NCBI GenBank assembly: GCA_947178255.1
Contig: CAMWXP010000004.1
Coordinates: 1-64,000, forward strand
Direction: 5' to 3'
DNA from: an uncultured Clostridia bacterium
GTDB taxonomy: Bacteria; Bacillota; Clostridia; Christensenellales; Pumilibacteraceae
DNA length: 64,000 nucleotides
Positions 27,643 to 37,520 of this stretch are shown here, piece after piece (within the stretch, counting starts at the first letter, position 1; every line of letters begins with the position of its first letter). The position numbers and the translations under genes were made by a program. The notes under the pieces are model-generated. The model was not told the origin of the DNA, did no database searches, and saw nothing but the letters and a program-made list of their open reading frames with translations.

Positions 27643-28386
27643 ATGAAGCTTATTTCCAACAAAACCGACCTGACAAATATAGACAGCCATATCCACAGTA
27701 CGTTCTCCCCCGACGCACGCGGAGCAGGCGCGGACGAACCCCGAAAAATAGCGGACACCGTGCGGGCAAAGGGTTTGCGCGGGTTTATAGTAACCGACCA
27801 TGTGGACGTAGGTTACTGGAACGGGTATATAATAGACTTCGACAAGTACTTTGGCGCGTGGCAACGTGTGCGCGACGATAATCCCGACCTTACTATATAT
27901 ATAGGATTAGAAGTCGGTTTCGATATAAGATACGCAAGCGAAACGGCAAAGCTTGTAAAAAGCTTACCGCTCGAATACGTGATTAACAGCGTGCATAATT
28001 GGGATCATCCCGTACCCGCGCCACCGGGCGTGCCGCCATACCTTACGTACCTGCAAGCGATTAGGCAATCACTCGACGCCGACTACGAGTTTAACACTAT
28101 CGGGCATATCGGGTTTTTGGAAAGGTATATACACACACCCATGCTGTACGATGAGTATAAAGATATTTTGGACGATATAATAAAGACCGCCGTGGCGCGC
28201 GGGTTACGGATAGAGGAAAACACCAATGCCGCACTGCCGCCCCACCAACCGCGCGAGGACTTTTTGCGCGCGTACAAAGCGGCGGGCGGAGTAAAGCCGG
28301 TGCTCGGCTCGGACGCGCACACCTCGGACAAAATCGGTCAGCACTTCACCGAGGCCGCCGAGTTTTTGAACAAAATATTCGGATAA
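27643..28386 (+). CDS. PHP-domain phosphoesterase (histidinol-phosphatase-like)
   Basis: DSHIHSTFSPDA, VTDHVDVG, GSDAHTSDKIG metal-binding motifs. Confidence 0.87.
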   Translation: MKLISNKTDLTNIDSHIHSTFSPDARGAGADEPRKIADTVRAKGLRGFIVTDHVDVGYWNGYIIDFDKYFGAWQRVRDDNPDLTIYIGLEVGFDIRYASETAKLVKSLPLEYVINSVHNWDHPVPAPPGVPPYLTYLQAIRQSLDADYEFNTIGHIGFLERYIHTPMLYDEYKDILDDIIKTAVARGLRIEENTNAALPPHQPREDFLRAYKAAGGVKPVLGSDAHTSDKIGQHFTEAAEFLNKIFG

Positions 28387-28401
28387 AATTATGGACACTA
28401 C

Positions 28402-28434
28402 AAAAAACGCACATTTAAAAGGTGCGTTTTTTTG
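28402..28434. terminator. Bidirectional terminator between convergent genes
   Basis: AAAAAACGCAC-N-GTGCGTTTTTTT between 28386 and 28452. Confidence 0.8.
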
Positions 28435-28451
28435 TTTGAATGTTTTAATTA

Positions 28452-29618
28452 TTACAAGCTTGCTTTTAGTATAGCGCGGATTTCGGATTTGTCCAGCACC
28501 TTGTAGCCGCCGTCCATGATAAGCGTGCTTTCGGTTATGCCGTCAATCATTTTTTCCGTCACGCCGAGGTCAGTTATGTTCATTACGAGCCCTATGCCTT
28601 TCATCCAGCTTTCCATTGCCGCAAGGCCTTGCTCGGCGGTCTGCTTTTCGGTCTTGCCGTCGGGGTTGACGCCCCATACGTTTACGGCGTAGCGTGCGAA
28701 CTTTTTAAGTCCGTACGGCATGATATATCTGTAATAGGGCATTGAAACCGCCGCGAGCGTCATTCCGTGCGTGGCGTCGGTGTGCGCGCCCACCGCTTGA
28801 CCGAGCATATGCACTTCCCAGTCGGTGGTCTTGCCCTTGGCGACAAGGGTGTTGAGTGCCCACGTGGCTATCCACATTATGTTGCTGCGCGCCTCGTAAT
28901 CGGTTGGATTCTTTACCGCAATGTTAGCGCTGTGTATAAGCGAGCGCAACAGCCCTTCCATTATATAGTCGCTGGTGTTGTCGTCCTCGCCCGAAAAATA
29001 CTGTTCGAGTATGTGCGACATTATGTCGTATATGCCCGACACCATTTGGTACTTGGGAAGCGTATACGTAAATTCGGGATTGAGCACCGAAAACTTGGGA
29101 AACACGTTCTCGCCGAACACGTGCCCGATTTTCAGCTTTTGGCGCTTATTGGTTATAACCGAACCGCCGTTCATTTCGCTGCCCGTGCCCACCATTGTCA
29201 GTACGCACCCGACGGGAATTATGTCGCACGTCGGTTCCTCGAAACGGATAAAGTATTTATCCCACGCGTCGTCGTTGCAGTTGACCGAAACGGACACCGC
29301 TTTGGCGTAGTCGCACACAGACCCGCCGCCGACCGCTAATATCAAATCGGCCTTGGCTTTTTTGGCGCGCTCTATCCCCTCGTTAAGCTTGTCCGACGTG
29401 GGATTGGGCATTACACCGGCGTCCTCGTAAACGTTCTTACCGTTGGCTTTGAGTATGGCGACAACCTTGTCGTATATGCCGTTCTTTTTGATAGACCCGC
29501 CGCCGTAAACAAGCAGTACGTTTTTGCCGTACTTAGGCAGCTCCTCGTTAAGCCCGTCAAGAGCGTCCTTGCCGAAGTACAATTTTGTGGGATTGCAGTA
29601 CGTAAAATTTCCAAGCAT
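28452..29618 (-). CDS. Iron-containing alcohol dehydrogenase
   Basis: YGGGSIKKNGIYD, AVGGGSVCDYAKA, HMLGQAVGAHTDATHGMTLA metal-site motif. Confidence 0.94.
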   Translation of the reverse strand: MLGNFTYCNPTKLYFGKDALDGLNEELPKYGKNVLLVYGGGSIKKNGIYDKVVAILKANGKNVYEDAGVMPNPTSDKLNEGIERAKKAKADLILAVGGGSVCDYAKAVSVSVNCNDDAWDKYFIRFEEPTCDIIPVGCVLTMVGTGSEMNGGSVITNKRQKLKIGHVFGENVFPKFSVLNPEFTYTLPKYQMVSGIYDIMSHILEQYFSGEDDNTSDYIMEGLLRSLIHSANIAVKNPTDYEARSNIMWIATWALNTLVAKGKTTDWEVHMLGQAVGAHTDATHGMTLAAVSMPYYRYIMPYGLKKFARYAVNVWGVNPDGKTEKQTAEQGLAAMESWMKGIGLVMNITDLGVTEKMIDGITESTLIMDGGYKVLDKSEIRAILKASL

Positions 29619-29732
29619 GATTAAACTCCTTTATAATAATAGTGGCGTATAGAAATATATAACGACAAGAAACTATTCGGGTGAAACAAAGAACGAATTA
29701 CCGATAAAACACACGCCGGTAAAAGTTTTCTT

Positions 29733-29762
29733 GCCTACTTCTTTTTCAAAAGAAGTAGGCTA
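29733..29762 (-). terminator. Terminator-like hairpin overlapping the stop of the DAK2-domain gene
   Basis: GCCTACTTCTTTT-TC-AAAAGAAGTAGGC. Confidence 0.7.
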
Positions 29763-31427
29763 TTCAACAACGAATATGAACGAGTACACGTCCTGACCGC
29801 CGTCGAAGTCGTAGAATTCCAAGTCGGGATAATTGTTGCGCACGTGCGCCGCCACCTTGGCAACGTCCTCCGCGCTTGCGCCTTTACCGCGCATAGCAAT
29901 AATTACCGCCTTGTCCGTCTTGTCTATCTTGTCCAACAGCTCGCACGCGGCGCCAATCATATCCCCGTTGCAAGCAAGTAACGTTTTATCGGCAAAGCCC
30001 AAAAAGTCGCCTTTTTTTATGTCCATGCCGCTTATATGACTGTCGCGCACGGCGTAGGTTACCAAACCCGTTTCCACCGTGCTTACGGCGTCCGCGAATG
30101 TCGCTTTTATTTTGTCCACGTCGTCCGCGGTGTAGTCGTGCATAGACAGCGCCGAATACCCCTCGGCAAGCGTCTTGCTTTCGATTACCACAACCTGCGA
30201 CTTTTTGTACAGCTCCGCCGCCTGCTTGGCGGTGAGTATTATGTTGGAATTGTTGGGCAGTACGAAAATCACCTGCGCATTTACCTCGTCGAACGCCGCT
30301 ATAAAGTCCTGTGCCGACGGGTTCATTGTCTGCTTGCCGTCCACAACGTAGTCGGCGCCCAGCGACTTGAACTGTTCTATAATTCCGTCGCCGTCGGCAA
30401 CCGCCACGCACGCGTATTTTTGCTTATTCGCATTTTTGGGCGTTTGCCGCACAAACCGATTGCGCACAACAGCTTCGGTGTGCTGCACCGACATGTTCTC
30501 CACCTTGACCGCCACAAGCTCACCCACCGTCAGGCAGTACGCAAGCACCTTGTCCGGCTCGAAGGTATGCACGTGCACCTTGATACGCGTGCCCGTTTTG
30601 AACGCGACAATGGAGTCGCCGCCTATCGATTCCAAATACGATATAAGCGTTTTTACGTCGTAGGCTTCTACGTCCGTCTTTTTGCTCGTTAATTGCGCGA
30701 TAACCTCGGTGCAGTAGCCGAACTTCATTTCGCTGTTTTCGTCGAACTTATCGGTGTCCGCGGACGCCGCGACCTCGGCGTGGGCGTGGTTTTGCATTGC
30801 GCTGTCGGCCTCGCCGAGCAGTGCGCGGTTCATACCTTCCACTATGTAAACAAACCCCGCGCCGCCGCTGTCGATAACGCCCGATTCTTTGAGTACGGGC
30901 AACAGCTCGGGCGTGCGCTCGAGCGACGCGTACATTTCGTCGATAAACACCGAAAAGTATTTGTCGGTGCTTTCGTCGTTATCCACCTTACTCGCGCCGT
31001 CGGTGGCCTCGCGCATAACTGTGAGTATCGTACCCTCGGTGGGCTGAACGACTGCGGCATACGCTTGCTTTACGCCCGCCGTAAACGCCGCTTTAAGCTC
31101 CTTTATTCCCGCCTGCTTTACGCCGACAAGTCCGCGCCGAACGCCCTCGAAAAACTGCGAAAGTATTACGCCGCTGTTGCCGCGCGCCGACAAAAGCATG
31201 CCGCGGGCAAGCTCCGCCGCGACTGCGGAAATATCCGCGCTGTCCACCGCCGCGAGCGCGTTTATGCCGCCCTCGATGGTGCGCGCCATATTCTCGCCGG
31301 TATCGCCGTCGGGTATGGGAAAAACGTTAAGCTCGTTTACCGTCTGCGCGTTGTTCCTAAGATTGACCGCTCCGCTCTTGACCATGTCGGCAAAGGCGTA
31401 GCCGTCCAACTTGTAAGTAATAGCCAT
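29760..31427 (-). CDS. DAK2-domain (DhaL/YloV, FakA-like fatty-acid kinase) protein
   Basis: NVFPIPDGDTGENM, LLSARGNSGVILSQ, adjacent to DegV-family gene. Confidence 0.9.
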   Translation of the reverse strand: MAITYKLDGYAFADMVKSGAVNLRNNAQTVNELNVFPIPDGDTGENMARTIEGGINALAAVDSADISAVAAELARGMLLSARGNSGVILSQFFEGVRRGLVGVKQAGIKELKAAFTAGVKQAYAAVVQPTEGTILTVMREATDGASKVDNDESTDKYFSVFIDEMYASLERTPELLPVLKESGVIDSGGAGFVYIVEGMNRALLGEADSAMQNHAHAEVAASADTDKFDENSEMKFGYCTEVIAQLTSKKTDVEAYDVKTLISYLESIGGDSIVAFKTGTRIKVHVHTFEPDKVLAYCLTVGELVAVKVENMSVQHTEAVVRNRFVRQTPKNANKQKYACVAVADGDGIIEQFKSLGADYVVDGKQTMNPSAQDFIAAFDEVNAQVIFVLPNNSNIILTAKQAAELYKKSQVVVIESKTLAEGYSALSMHDYTADDVDKIKATFADAVSTVETGLVTYAVRDSHISGMDIKKGDFLGFADKTLLACNGDMIGAACELLDKIDKTDKAVIIAMRGKGASAEDVAKVAAHVRNNYPDLEFYDFDGGQDVYSFIFVVE

Positions 31428-31446
31428 ATAGTCACCTATTACGGCG

Positions 31447-32346
31447 TTATTCGCCTAACGTAGCGTACTGATCGCCGAATGCGTAAAGAGCAACCGTTTC
31501 GGGACCTACCGACGCGCCTATGGTGGGGCCTATTTCGTTGATAACTATTTCTTTGGGATTGATTTTTGCCTTGACCTGTTCGGCAAGATATTGCGCGTCC
31601 GCTTCGCAATCGGCGTGCGCGACGAAAACCGTTTGCTCGGACGCTGGATATTCCTCGTCGGTAAGCGAAGCCGCAAGCATATTGACGATTTCGTCGAGCG
31701 AATTTTTACGCCCCTTAACCTTTTTGACCGCCTCGTTTTCGCCTATCCGATTGCTGATGAGAATGGGCTTGATGCCGAACAGATTGCCGAAGAACGCTGC
31801 GGTAGCCTTTACCCTGCCGGCGCGTTTTAAGTACGACAAATCTCCGATAGCGGCAAACTGCATTGCTTTGGGCGAAATAGCCTCGGCATGCGCCGCAACC
31901 TCCTCCACACTCGCGCCGAGCGCGGCAAGCTTAGCCGCCTCGATAGCCACAATCAATTCGCCGCACACCGAGTTTTTGGGGTCGACGCAAATTATCTTTT
32001 GATCGGGATATTTTTCCATCAAGCGCTTTGCTTCTTGCATACCGAGGTTGTACGAACCGGACAGCGCCGACGAACACGCAACGTACACTATGTCGTAGCC
32101 TTGTTCTAAGTACAGCGTAAACACGCGTTCGAATTCGGGGCCGGAAACCTGCTGGGTTATTATGCGCTTGCCTGCGCGCATTGCGTCGTACATATCCTTA
32201 AAGGTGAATACGTCCTGATCGCAGGAGGCCGGCACTTCCTTGCCGTCCCACACAAGGCTCATAAGAGCGTAGTCGAAATTGTATTTTTCGCGCAATTCCT
32301 TGCAAGGATCTGCGCAGGAATCGGTAATTACTTTAACTTTGTTCAT
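31447..32346 (-). CDS. DegV family (FakB-like) fatty-acid-binding protein
   Basis: VKVITDSCADPCKEL, ITQQVSGPEFERVF, SSALSGSYNLG; AGGAG ribosome-binding site before 32346. Confidence 0.93.
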   Translation of the reverse strand: MNKVKVITDSCADPCKELREKYNFDYALMSLVWDGKEVPASCDQDVFTFKDMYDAMRAGKRIITQQVSGPEFERVFTLYLEQGYDIVYVACSSALSGSYNLGMQEAKRLMEKYPDQKIICVDPKNSVCGELIVAIEAAKLAALGASVEEVAAHAEAISPKAMQFAAIGDLSYLKRAGRVKATAAFFGNLFGIKPILISNRIGENEAVKKVKGRKNSLDEIVNMLAASLTDEEYPASEQTVFVAHADCEADAQYLAEQVKAKINPKEIVINEIGPTIGASVGPETVALYAFGDQYATLGE

Positions 32347-32405
32347 AATGAATTTTCTCCTAAAAATATGCATGTATGCGGTCACAATAAACCACATACA
32401 TGCAC

Positions 32406-32434
32406 ATATTATCAAATATATATCGGCTTGTCAA
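32406..32434 (-). promoter_or_regulatory. Promoter of the degV-family gene
   Basis: TTGACA (32429-32434), 17-bp spacer, TAATAT (32406-32411). Confidence 0.78.
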
Positions 32435-32451
32435 ATAATTTATGGAAGCAG

Positions 32452-34431
32452 TCACTTTATCGGCACGACGGCGCGCTTGGATACAAGGTACGTAGCCGTA
32501 AAATACAGCGCGTACACGGCAAGCATTACGAGCGCGATTAGTCCCGACGCAATCGCCGCTTGTGTCGCCGCCACGGGCAGCTCTGCCGCCGACATTAGCG
32601 AGTAGCATATTATCCCTGCTGGCAAGCTGATAAATAACGGTAATGCAAACGGAAGTGCAAAGAACGTAAAGATTTGCCTGAACAGCGTACGGCACATGTC
32701 GCGCCGACTTGTACCCAAGCGGTCGAGCGTGCTGTACCGCTGTTTGTCGTCCGAAATTCCGGACAGAGTTTTGAGCGCAAGCATCGCCATTGCCAGGAAC
32801 ACAAACACAACCGCTATATACAGCGCCGCCACAATGAATACCGCGTTGCTCGCGTTTTGCATAAGCCGCGCATACTCGCGAAGATTGTAGTCGGTGTAAA
32901 TATACGTGGTGTAACCCATCTCGCCCGTGCTCATAAGGTCTTCGCGCAAAGCCACCGCGTCGTATCTGGTGTTTATCAGCGAGAACACCGTACCGTCATA
33001 GTACGGTTTCATTTCCGAGACTGCACCGTCGGGCACGACTATCATAAAGTCGTACACGCCGTTGCCGAGCAGCGGACAGGCGTAAAAGCCATTGTAGTTA
33101 AGCTGCCTGCCGCCGAGCACAAGCTCCGCCTTGGAAAAGTCGTAATCTCTGACGTTTCGGTCGTATGCCGCTACCATAAAGCCGTCGCCGAGCGTAACGG
33201 GCTTGTACCCTATCTCTCAGTAAACGCTGTTGAACGCGCTTTCCTCGATGTATACGTCGTAGTAGAACCAATAGCCGGAATCCGTCTTGTCGGTAAACTC
33301 ATGAACGTAACGGCTGCCGTCGGTGTATACCGTAAAGTCTACTCTGTTCTTTATGGGTGAATACTTGCTCACGATTTGCTCTGCTTCGTCAAACGTGATT
33401 TGCAGTTCCGTATGACTGCGCCCCATAGAGCTGACGTCAAACGGATAATCCCTGTCGAGAATGGCGTTGGTGCCTATCTGCTGCGTGAACGACGCGTTTG
33501 CGCCCACCACCGCGAACGATATCAAAAACGCGAGCAGTCCGATTAGTATCGAGCCGGAACTGAGCTTGCCCGACAACTGCCTGAGCGTAAAGATATTTGT
33601 GCCGCGGTTTTTAAGCTTTTTGTTGTGCATAAGCAAACCGATAACGCCGCGTGACAGCCCGATATGAAATACTATTACGCACCCGCCGAGCGTGGCAAGA
33701 GATATTACCACGCGTGACAGTCTGCCGTTATCCACGTCGCCTATCAACACCTTAGCCGCGTCGCCGAATACTACAATGCTGACTATTATTCCGATAAGCG
33801 CGGCTGCGGCTAAACAGCACCACACTACGGGGTGACGCACTGCCTTTTCTGTCTTTTTCGCGCCGTGTAAAAGATTGTATATGCTCACGCGTTTAAGGAA
33901 CACGGCGGACGCTGCGGAAGACAGTGCAAATATGGCGAACACAAGTCCGATTGTGAGAATAAGCCCTTTAAGCGAATACGCAGCAAAACTGAAATCCACG
34001 TCCATGACGTTGGTAACAACAGCCATTAAGCCTTGATAAAAACCAAGCCCCAAAAGTATGCCCGTCACAAGCGACACGGCGCACAGCAACAGCGATTCCA
34101 ACAGGAACACGCTCATTATGTTTGCCCGCGTCATGCCGAGCGTTAGGTATGTTCCGAACTCGCGCTTGCGCAACTTTAACATAAACGACGTGGCGTATCC
34201 CAGAACAAACGCGACTATAACGGATATAACCACTGTTATAAGTATAAGCGCGGTGCGCAAATCGTCGATAGTTTGGGCGCGCGCCAAAAGTTCTTCTTCG
34301 AATATCACGCTGTTGACTGCAAACATCAGCGCGACCGTAAGCGACACGGTTATAAAGTATATAAGGTAGTTGCCGAGCTGTCGCTTTACGTTACGGAATG
34401 CGAGCTTAGCGAACATCTCCGTCACCTCCAA
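32452..34431 (-). pseudogene. BceB-like FtsX-family ABC permease, interrupted by one in-frame TGA at 33217-33219
   Basis: ORFs 33217-34431 and 32452-33177 are in the same frame and joined by ...AFNSVY*EIGYKPVTLGDGFMVAAYDRN... Confidence 0.8.
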
Positions 34432-35170
34432 GCGCCGACGTTACCGAAATGATTTCGGCATACATATCCTGCCGCGACTTGTTGCCGCGCACAAGCTCGC
34501 TCCAAATTTTTCCGTCCTTCAAAAACAGTACGCGGCTTGCATAGCTACCCACAACCGCGTCGTGCGTTACCATAAGTATTGTCGCGCCGAGGTCGGCGTT
34601 CATCATGTTAAACGTGCCCATGAGAAGCTTGGAATTTTTGCTGTCCAGTGCGCCCGTCGGTTCGTCTGCAAGAACAAGCGACGGCGAAGTGATTAGCGCA
34701 CGAGCCGCGCTCGCGCGTTGCCGCTGCCCGCCCGACAGCTCGTACGGAAACTGTTTAAGCTTATCTTCAACGCCAAGCTTTACCGCAATGTCTTTTAACA
34801 ACGCGTCCGTCTTATCCTTGGGTACGCGCGCAAGGTTGAGCGGCAAAATAATATTTTCCTCAACAGTAAGCGTGTCCAGCAAATTGTAGTCCTGAAAGAT
34901 AAACCCGAGCTTGTCGCGCCTAAACGATGCAAGCGCCTTGTCCGAGCAGTCGCATATGTTTTGCCCGTCGAGTATAATATCGCCCGAACTGACATTATCG
35001 ATTGTGGCAATAACGTTTAGCAGCGTGCTTTTGCCCGAGCCCGACGCGCCCATTATCGCGACAAACTCGCCCTTTTCCACGTCCAGCGAAATGCCGTCAA
35101 GCGCCTTTGTAATCGCCTGCCCGCCGCCGTAATACTTGGTTACGTTTTTTACTTCCAAAATCTTATTCAT
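34406..35170 (-). CDS. BceA-like ABC transporter ATPase
   Basis: GASGSGKST, LSGGQRQRASAARAL, LVLADEPTGALDSKNS. Confidence 0.93.
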   Translation of the reverse strand: MNKILEVKNVTKYYGGGQAITKALDGISLDVEKGEFVAIMGASGSGKSTLLNVIATIDNVSSGDIILDGQNICDCSDKALASFRRDKLGFIFQDYNLLDTLTVEENIILPLNLARVPKDKTDALLKDIAVKLGVEDKLKQFPYELSGGQRQRASAARALITSPSLVLADEPTGALDSKNSKLLMGTFNMMNADLGATILMVTHDAVVGSYASRVLFLKDGKIWSELVRGNKSRQDMYAEIISVTSALGGDGDVR

Positions 35171-35195
35171 GTTGTCCTCCTTGTTTTGTAACCTC

Positions 35196-35260
35196 AGTAT
35201 ACAGCATCGCTATACTTAATTCCATTACGCTATCTTAACGCAATCTTACGATTTTGTAAG
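35196..35260 (-). promoter_or_regulatory. Putative response-regulator-dependent promoter of the bceAB-like genes
   Basis: TATACT (35196-35201), weak -35 TGGAAT, CTTAC-N6-GTAAG and CGTAAGAT/CGTTAAGAT/CGTAATGG direct repeats upstream. Confidence 0.5.
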
Positions 35261-36219
35261 GTTGGGAAATATCAATTTAAAAGTCGTGCCTTCGCCCAAC
35301 TCGGACTGCACGGAAAAGTCTATATCCAACCGCTTGCAGATTTCGGCTGCTATGTACAAGCCCATGCCCGTACTGCCTATACGCCGACCCGCCGCGCCGG
35401 TGTACCCGCGCCGCATGATAAGCGGCAGCTCGGACGGGTCTATCCCAACACCGTTGTCGGCAACGGTAAGCGCTCCGTTTTCCGCCGTCATGGTAATATG
35501 ACAGCCGGCACAGTATTTGGCGCAGTTTATCAACAATTGCTTTACAACAAACCCCACCGCCTTGCCGTCGGTATCTACGGTAAAGCCGCCGTTTATTTCC
35601 ACGCTTATCTTTGCGGCGGTCAAAAGCTCGCGCTGACTCATTACCGCTTCGTCCAACGTTTTGCGAAGGTCGGTAGCGGCAATAACCGTATCGTTTTGCA
35701 GACTGCGCAGCCGCGCGTAGTACAACGCAGTATCGGCAATATTATCCGCGCGTTTAAGCTCGCGTTTAATCTTGGTCGAGTCCCCGCCGTTGTCGCATTA
35801 AGCGAGCACGCGGTAAGCGGCGTCTTTAACTCGTGTATCCACTGCTCCACAAACTCGCAGTATTCTTCCTTTTCGCGCTCGGCCTTTTCCGCCTCGCCTA
35901 TCGCAGCGCGCGACACCGTACTCATAACGTCGTAATACTCGCGCTCCACGCTGTCATGCGGCTTGGGCAAAAGCTCGCCGAGCAGATATTTTTTGTCAAG
36001 CTCGTCGCGGCTTTTTTGCAAGCGTTTAAGCCTGTTATTTACAACCGCATACCCCACGGCGTAGCGCACGATAACCACAGCGACAAAAAACGCTTCGCTG
36101 CCCCAAAGCAGTACGGCGTTCGCGCCGCATAGGTGCGCAAACACTCCCCATAATATAATAGCAATGCCGACGGCACACAGCACCGTAGCCTTGCCGGCCA
36201 AATAGTCGCACAATCTCAC
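35246..36219 (-). pseudogene. BceS-like intramembrane-sensing histidine kinase with a 1-nt deletion after the H-box
   Basis: Piece 1 ends ...WIHELKTPLTACSL; piece 2 frame reads CDNGGDSTKIKRELKRADNIADTALYYARLRS...; frame jumps at about 35798-35800; GTG start overlaps the regulator stop (GTGA). Confidence 0.8.
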
Positions 36220-36830
36220 AGCCTGTACCCCACGCCGCGCACCGTGCGGATAAATTCGTCGGCGCCTATCGATTTCAATTTTTCGCGCAAGCGGTTTATA
36301 TTGACGTACAGCGTACTTTCGTCTATATATAAGCTGTTGTTCCAAAGCTCGTCTATTATCTCGTCGCGCGTTATAAGCGGCTTTTTGAACATAGCCGCAA
36401 GTATGCGCGTTTCGTTTTTAGTAAGCTCTACCGACGCGCCGTTATAGTACGCGCGCATATCGGCAACATCCAGCCTCAGTCCGCGCTGTTCGGTAGTGCC
36501 GTTGTCGGTACGACGATTGAGCAGCCGCGATATGCGCATAAGCAAAACGGACGAATTGTACGGCTTGCGTATGTAATCGTCCGCGCCCACGCCGAACCCG
36601 ATAATCTCGTCCTCGGCACTGTCGCGCGCGGTGAGGAAAATAACCGGTATATCCGTTTGCTTGCGCAACCTAGCGCAAAGCTCGAACCCGTTTTCCTGCG
36701 GCATATTCACGTCCAAAAGCGCAAGGTCACACGGCAAATCGGACACAACGGCATAGCCGTTTGTTTCCAGCAGCGAGGTAAGCTCTTGCCTTATGCTATC
36801 GTCGTCTTCCCTAACAAGTATTTTGTACAT
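36216..36830 (-). CDS. OmpR-family response regulator (BceR-like), receiver domain apparently shortened
   Basis: EDDDSIRQ, LALLDVNMPQENGFELC, winged helix VRGVGYRL; short GYAVVSDLPCDLALLD segment. Confidence 0.85.
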   Translation of the reverse strand: MYKILVREDDDSIRQELTSLLETNGYAVVSDLPCDLALLDVNMPQENGFELCARLRKQTDIPVIFLTARDSAEDEIIGFGVGADDYIRKPYNSSVLLMRISRLLNRRTDNGTTEQRGLRLDVADMRAYYNGASVELTKNETRILAAMFKKPLITRDEIIDELWNNSLYIDESTLYVNINRLREKLKSIGADEFIRTVRGVGYRL

Positions 36831-36854
36831 GTTTTCACCTTAGTGTAGGCGGCG

Positions 36855-37520
36855 CTATTTGTTATCGGAATCGTCACCGTCATGTTTGATTTCGTAGCCG
36901 AATATATCGTATTCCGGTTGCTCGGTTTGCGCGGGTTTTTGCTCCGCATGTTTCTTTTGTTTAATCAATTCGGCTTTGGTAAGATTAGCCGGAAGCTTTT
37001 TAAGCACCGTAACGGACAGCACGCAAAACATAAAGTCGAGCGACACAAGCACCGCCGTAGCGATAACTGCAAGCACGGCGTAACCACCCACCTTGCTTAC
37101 CCAAATATTTACGTCTATGTCCAAACCCACCGTAAGTACGTTGGTCGCTATAAGGTACACCACGCCGACGGTCAGGTTGAAAAACGCTATTGCAATGACG
37201 GCGCGGATAAGCGCACTTTTCCACTTGAAGTAAGTAAGCTTTTCCGCGAACGCCGCAAGCACACCGTACGGCGCGAATATAAGCACGAACATAAGCCACT
37301 TGACGGACAGCCCGCTCATAAGGAACATTAATCCTATCGACGCCGCAGCGCAAAGCAATCCGTATACAATACTGCCCCGCTTACACGCCAAAAATATGCA
37401 AAATGCCGCTAAGTATAACGGCATAAAGCTAAGCGGAAGATACGCCGTGGTGGCGCACATTATTACGGCAAGAGCGGTACATACCGCCGCCGTCGTTAAT
37501 TTTTTGGTTTGAACCTTCAT
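36855..37520 (-). CDS. Multi-TM membrane protein of unknown function
   Basis: Start MKVQTKKL overlaps upstream stop as ATGA; several hydrophobic helices. Confidence 0.7.
   Translation of the reverse strand: MKVQTKKLTTAAVCTALAVIMCATTAYLPLSFMPLYLAAFCIFLACKRGSIVYGLLCAAASIGLMFLMSGLSVKWLMFVLIFAPYGVLAAFAEKLTYFKWKSALIRAVIAIAFFNLTVGVVYLIATNVLTVGLDIDVNIWVSKVGGYAVLAVIATAVLVSLDFMFCVLSVTVLKKLPANLTKAELIKQKKHAEQKPAQTEQPEYDIFGYEIKHDGDDSDNK

Noticed and set aside
33217-33219. TGA as selenocysteine or recoded Trp in the permease
   Set aside because: TGA clearly terminates other genes here (for example ATGA overlaps at 1407, 37520 and 48064, and the giant gene stop); no SECIS-like reason and Sec in an FtsX permease is implausible
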